Source of the DNA: an uncultured Pseudorhodobacter sp.
Lineage (GTDB): Bacteria; Pseudomonadota; Alphaproteobacteria; Rhodobacterales; Rhodobacteraceae
Direction: 5' to 3'
NCBI GenBank assembly: GCA_937910975.1
Contig: CALEMZ010000106.1
Coordinates: forward strand, 1 to 8,530
Length of the DNA: 8,530 nucleotides
Shown here: piece after piece, positions 6,425-8,530 of the stretch
Position numbering within the stretch: the stretch's first letter is position 1
Layout: the number at the start of each line of letters is the position of its first letter
Notes under the pieces: model-generated
Seen by the model: only the letters and a program-made list of their open reading frames with translations
What the model was told of the DNA's origin: nothing
The model's database searches: none
Made by a program: the position numbers and the translations under genes

Positions 6425-7455
6425 AGGGTCGTGTTGTCGTTCTTGATGAAGTGCAGGGGCGGTCTGCGGCGGCGTTGCTGGTGGATGGGCAATTGCAAGA
6501 CCTGTTGGTGGACCCTGAAACAGATGCTGCCCTGCCGGGCGCGATTTACCGCTGCGTTGCTGACCGGCCCATGAAAGGCCAAGGCGGCGTTTTTGTGAAA
6601 TTGCCTGAAGGCATGGGGTTTTTGCGCCAGACTGCGGGCATCGCGCCTGGCGCGCGGCTGCTGGTACAGGTGACGGGGCCTGCCGAGGCGGGCAAGGCCG
6701 TACCGGTGAGCACGCGGCTTTTGTTCAAAAGCCGCTATGCGATTGCCACGCCGGGTGCGCCGGGGCGTAACATCTCACGCCGCATCAAGGATGAAGAATT
6801 GCGCGCCGAATTGGAGGCGCTGGCTGAGGCCGGAATGAAGGGCGCGTCAGAGACGCTGGGGCTGATTTTGCGTTCGGCTTGTGAGATGGCCGGGCCGGAG
6901 GAGGTTGCCGCCGATATCCACGACATGCGCGCTTTGTGCGAGGCGGTGCTGGCCGATGTTGATGGCGAGCCGGAATTGCTGGTTGAGGGCGCATCGGCGC
7001 AAGAAACCGCTTGGCGCGATTGGGCGGAACCGGCCCCCGATGAGGTGGTGACAGGCGGGTTTGAGGATTTGGGCGTGATCGAGATGATCGAGGCGTTGAT
7101 GATGGCGCGCGTCGATCTGCCGGGTGCGGGCCATATGATGATTGAACCCACGCGCGCGCTTTTGGCTGTGGATGTGAACACCGGGGGCGATACCAGCCCG
7201 GCGGCGGGACTGAAGGCCAATATCGCCGCCGCCCGCGACTTGCCGCGCCAGTTGCGGCTGCGCGGGCTGGGCGGGCAGATTGTGATTGATTTCGCACCCA
7301 TGCCCAAACGTGACCGCGCGGTGTTGGATCAGGTTTTGCGCGCGGCCTTCAAGGGTGAGGCGGCCGAGACGAGCCTTGTGGGCTGGACCACGCTGGGCCT
7401 CTATGAGCTGGTGCGCAAACGTGACCGGCTGACGCTGGCGGAAGTTTTGGCATGA
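6421..7455 (+). CDS. Short ribonuclease E/G family protein
   Basis: RNase E/G enzymes cut single-stranded RNA during rRNA maturation and mRNA decay. This 344-residue form is shorter than E. coli RNase G (489). A divergent S1-like region occupies about residues 35-95 (GAIYRCVAD, GVFVKLPEG), then SRRIKDEELRAELEAL and the nuclease core. The two metal-binding aspartates appear to be kept: D251 in DVNTG and D290 in VIDFAPM. RQLRLRGLGGQIVIDF and TTLGLYELVRKR match the family closely. The protein ends 13 residues after RKR, just where the CPxC zinc-link begins in longer relatives, so the zinc-link and small domain are absent. I recall short forms of this kind in Rhodobacteraceae. The start is ATG 6421, behind AAGGA (6409-6413). 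It overlaps maf by 4 nt at its start and yacG by 4 nt at its end. It is a paralogue type distinct from the long RNase E. Confidence 0.92.
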   Translation: MKGRVVVLDEVQGRSAAALLVDGQLQDLLVDPETDAALPGAIYRCVADRPMKGQGGVFVKLPEGMGFLRQTAGIAPGARLLVQVTGPAEAGKAVPVSTRLLFKSRYAIATPGAPGRNISRRIKDEELRAELEALAEAGMKGASETLGLILRSACEMAGPEEVAADIHDMRALCEAVLADVDGEPELLVEGASAQETAWRDWAEPAPDEVVTGGFEDLGVIEMIEALMMARVDLPGAGHMMIEPTRALLAVDVNTGGDTSPAAGLKANIAAARDLPRQLRLRGLGGQIVIDFAPMPKRDRAVLDQVLRAAFKGEAAETSLVGWTTLGLYELVRKRDRLTLAEVLA

Positions 7456-7880
7456 GCTGCCCGATCTGTGCCAGAGACGTGGATCCGAAATACCGCCCAT
7501 TCTGCTCACGCCGCTGTGCGGATGTGGACTTGGCCAAATGGCTCAATGGCTCCTACGCCATTCCGGTTGCCTTGACGGATGAAGACGAAGACGGGGCCAC
7601 CGCGCAGGATTTGCCCCCCCGTTGCCCCCCCGCCAGTAAAACACGCTGCGCCCATGTTTTTTTGCGCAATCCCTCTGGACAGCCTAAGCGCGCTGGCCTA
7701 ATACCCAGCCCACGTGCCCGGATAGCTCAGTTGGTAGAGCAGCGGATTGAAAATCCGCGTGTCGGCGGTTCAAATCCGTCTCCGGGCACCACTTATTCAA
7801 TAAAATCAGACGTTTGCGGTTGTTGTTGCAAGACGCAATTTGACCTGCGAAACTTAGACACAGTTAGACACTGGATCTAA
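7452..7880 (+). CDS. yacG: YacG zinc-ribbon protein (DNA gyrase inhibitor family), C-terminus unreliable
   Basis: YacG is a small zinc protein; the E. coli form binds GyrB and inhibits gyrase. The family core is complete here: C3-P-I-C6 and C18-S-R-R-C22 for zinc, then ADVDLAKWLNGSYAIP, reaching about residue 38. The usual length is about 60 residues. This frame stays open to TAA 7878-7880 (142 codons) and runs straight through tRNA-Phe, giving a meaningless tRNA-derived peptide (IAQLVEQRIENPRVGGSNPS). Two runs of seven C (7614-7620 and 7625-7631) lie where the gene should end. One extra base there would bring TAA 7637-7639 into frame and give 62 residues. So the true end is probably near 7639, and the frame is either frameshifted or misread. 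ATG 7452 overlaps the RNase stop as ATGA. Confidence 0.72.
   Translation: MSCPICARDVDPKYRPFCSRRCADVDLAKWLNGSYAIPVALTDEDEDGATAQDLPPRCPPASKTRCAHVFLRNPSGQPKRAGLIPSPRARIAQLVEQRIENPRVGGSNPSPGTTYSIKSDVCGCCCKTQFDLRNLDTVRHWI
7676..7704 (+). promoter_or_regulatory. Candidate tRNA-Phe promoter
   Basis: TGGACA (7676-7681) matches the -35 consensus at 5 of 6 positions. TAATAC (7699-7704) follows after 17 nt as a weaker -10. Transcription would start around 7711, just before the tRNA at 7716. The element lies inside the implausible extended yacG frame. Confidence 0.45.
7716..7791 (+). tRNA. tRNA-Phe (anticodon GAA)
   Basis: The 76-nt gene folds as a full cloverleaf. The acceptor stem is GCCCGGA/TCCGGGC. 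The D arm is GCTC/GAGC around AGTTGGTA. The anticodon stem is GCGGA/TCCGC with loop TTGAAAA, giving anticodon GAA at 7749-7751. The T arm is GGCGG/CCGTC (one G-T pair) with loop TTCAAAT. The discriminator is A, and CCA is encoded (7789-7791). The gene follows yacG and is bordered downstream by an integrase, so its 3' half is the likely attachment site of an integrated element. Because it is complete, the integrated copy restored it. Confidence 0.98.
7854..7873 (+). repeat. 10-nt tandem repeat upstream of the integrase
   Basis: TTAGACACAG is followed directly by TTAGACACTG, with 9 of 10 bases identical, so the two copies sit one DNA turn apart. They lie between the tRNA attachment region and the integrase start. 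This is where integrase arm-binding sites, or the operator of an integrase regulator, are often found. Confidence 0.5.
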
Positions 7881-7889
7881 GGTATTGGA

Positions 7890-8530
7890 TTGTCTGAAGA
7901 ATCGCAAAACAGCAAAAAGACTATCAAGCATCTGCGTCGTGGATTAAGCATCTACAAGACTGGCAGATCCCCTTTCTGGCACGCGCGTATCTATGATGCA
8001 GCGAAGCAGAAATATGTTGTGCGCACGACCAAAGAGACGAGCCGGCTTGAAGCAGCAGAAGTCGCAGAAGAGATCGTTGAAGCTTATAAGAAGAAGCAGA
8101 ACGCGGCTCATGCTGTAACGAAGGACAGATCGTTTGATCACTACGCAAAACTGCTAAGTGACATGACGAAACAAAGGGCAAAATCGACGCGGAACAAGTA
8201 TGCGTTTAACGATCAAGCCAAAATCTTGTTTCGTGAGAAAGACGGTCTCGTCAGCTACTTCGGGCAACATGATGTCGGGAAGATCACATCTGGCATGGTC
8301 CGCGATTATCTGCTGTTTCTTGATAAGCGTCGCGATCAACCGCTGGCGATGTCTACGAAGTCCAAGCACGCTGGTGTGATCAGACAGGTGTTGATGCTGG
8401 CACTTGAAGATGGCGTCATAGACATCATCCCGCCGATGCCAAAGCAGCGCACCGTTGATAAGCCGCGCGTGAGCTTCAGGCTCGACGACATCGACTGGCG
8501 CGCGGGCACGATCCGCGTGCGCGGCAAGGG
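7890..8530 (+). CDS. int: Tyrosine recombinase (integrase), partial, with hybrid C-terminal end
   Basis: Tyrosine integrases recombine an element's attP with a host attB. The frame opens after TAA 7878-7880 and runs off the window (213 codons visible). The start chosen is TTG 7890 with AAGG 7 nt upstream; ATT 7884 is the only other in-frame choice. Residues 1-65 resemble the arm-binding part of phage-type integrases (LRRGLSIYKTGRSPFWHARIY, then a basic helix). Residues about 72-180 form the SAM-like core-binding domain, ending DGVIDIIPPMPKQ, as commonly seen just before the catalytic domain. Residues 197-213 (RLDDIDWRAG, IRVRGKG) look like the beta-strand region that normally follows the first catalytic Arg. 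About 60-80 residues, including that Arg, are absent between the two parts. This is either a misassembly, a deletion or a hybrid gene. The element specificity is unknown. Confidence 0.8.
   Translation, partial: MSEESQNSKKTIKHLRRGLSIYKTGRSPFWHARIYDAAKQKYVVRTTKETSRLEAAEVAEEIVEAYKKKQNAAHAVTKDRSFDHYAKLLSDMTKQRAKSTRNKYAFNDQAKILFREKDGLVSYFGQHDVGKITSGMVRDYLLFLDKRRDQPLAMSTKSKHAGVIRQVLMLALEDGVIDIIPPMPKQRTVDKPRVSFRLDDIDWRAGTIRVRGK

Larger units (their letters stand above)
7792..8530 (+). mobile_element. Left end of a tRNA-Phe-integrated element (prophage or genomic island)
   Basis: A tyrosine integrase gene begins 98 nt after the tRNA and reads away from it. This is the usual arrangement where an element has used the 3' end of a tRNA gene as attB. 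Base composition falls after 7792 compared with the core genes. The attachment core probably lies within the 3' half of the tRNA (about 7760-7791). The second copy that would prove it is beyond the window, and no cargo gene is visible. Confidence 0.55.

Noticed and set aside
7651..7715. T7 run (7657-7663) between GCGC repeats as a terminator for yacG.
   Set aside because: The T run lies in the loop, not after a stem, and the flanking stem is only 4 bp.
7813..7838. TTGCG/CGCAA inverted repeat after the tRNA as a terminator or attachment structure.
   Set aside because: There are only five base pairs with a long loop and no U run following, so chance is the simplest explanation.
7924..8369. Several short minus-strand open frames across the integrase region.
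   Set aside because: They overlap the plus-strand integrase frame, which is open throughout and shows a coherent recombinase domain order. The minus-strand peptides show none.

Overview
The window looks like chromosomal DNA of an alphaproteobacterium, most likely a Rhodobacteraceae (Roseobacter-type) species. The grounds are the GC-rich core genes, the protein sequences of CarB, AspRS and the compact RNase E/G, and the gene order infA-maf-RNase E/G-yacG-tRNA-Phe. This assignment comes from family knowledge, not a database search.

Layout. Positions 1-117 are the 5' end of an insertion sequence (IS5 family, IS903-like). It has an 18-nt terminal repeat and the first codons of a transposase that carries a premature amber codon. 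31 nt away, on the minus strand, lies carB (149-3478), the large subunit of carbamoyl-phosphate synthetase. A 238-nt divergent intergenic region follows. It holds a carB promoter candidate overlapped by a perfect 9-bp inverted repeat, and an aspS promoter candidate. aspS (3717-5492) encodes a bacterial-type AspRS, probably non-discriminating. After a 131-nt gap with possible terminator and leader structures comes a tight plus-strand operon: infA (IF-1), maf (nucleotide pyrophosphatase), a short RNase E/G and yacG. The last three genes are joined by two ATGA overlaps. yacG has no stop codon in its own frame until after the next gene, which points to a frameshift near two C7 runs.

tRNA-Phe(GAA) at 7716-7791 ends the core region. 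Immediately downstream is the edge of a presumed integrated element: a 10-nt tandem repeat and a TTG-started tyrosine integrase (7890 to window end). The integrase jumps abruptly, in frame, at about 8477 from its core-binding domain to a GC-rich strand motif of a different recombinase type, skipping the region that should hold the first catalytic arginine.

How the genes work together. Most of the window is housekeeping: pyrimidine/arginine precursor synthesis, aspartyl-tRNA synthesis, translation initiation, nucleotide-pool sanitation, RNA processing and a tRNA. The accessory DNA is confined to the two ends, an IS on the left and a tRNA-targeted integrase on the right. Both are multicopy sequence types, so the window may be a contig bounded by repeats. 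I found no convincing new multi-gene system. The best leads are the hybrid integrase, the RNase E/G-YacG arrangement, the carB inverted repeat and the hairpin over the IS transposase start.
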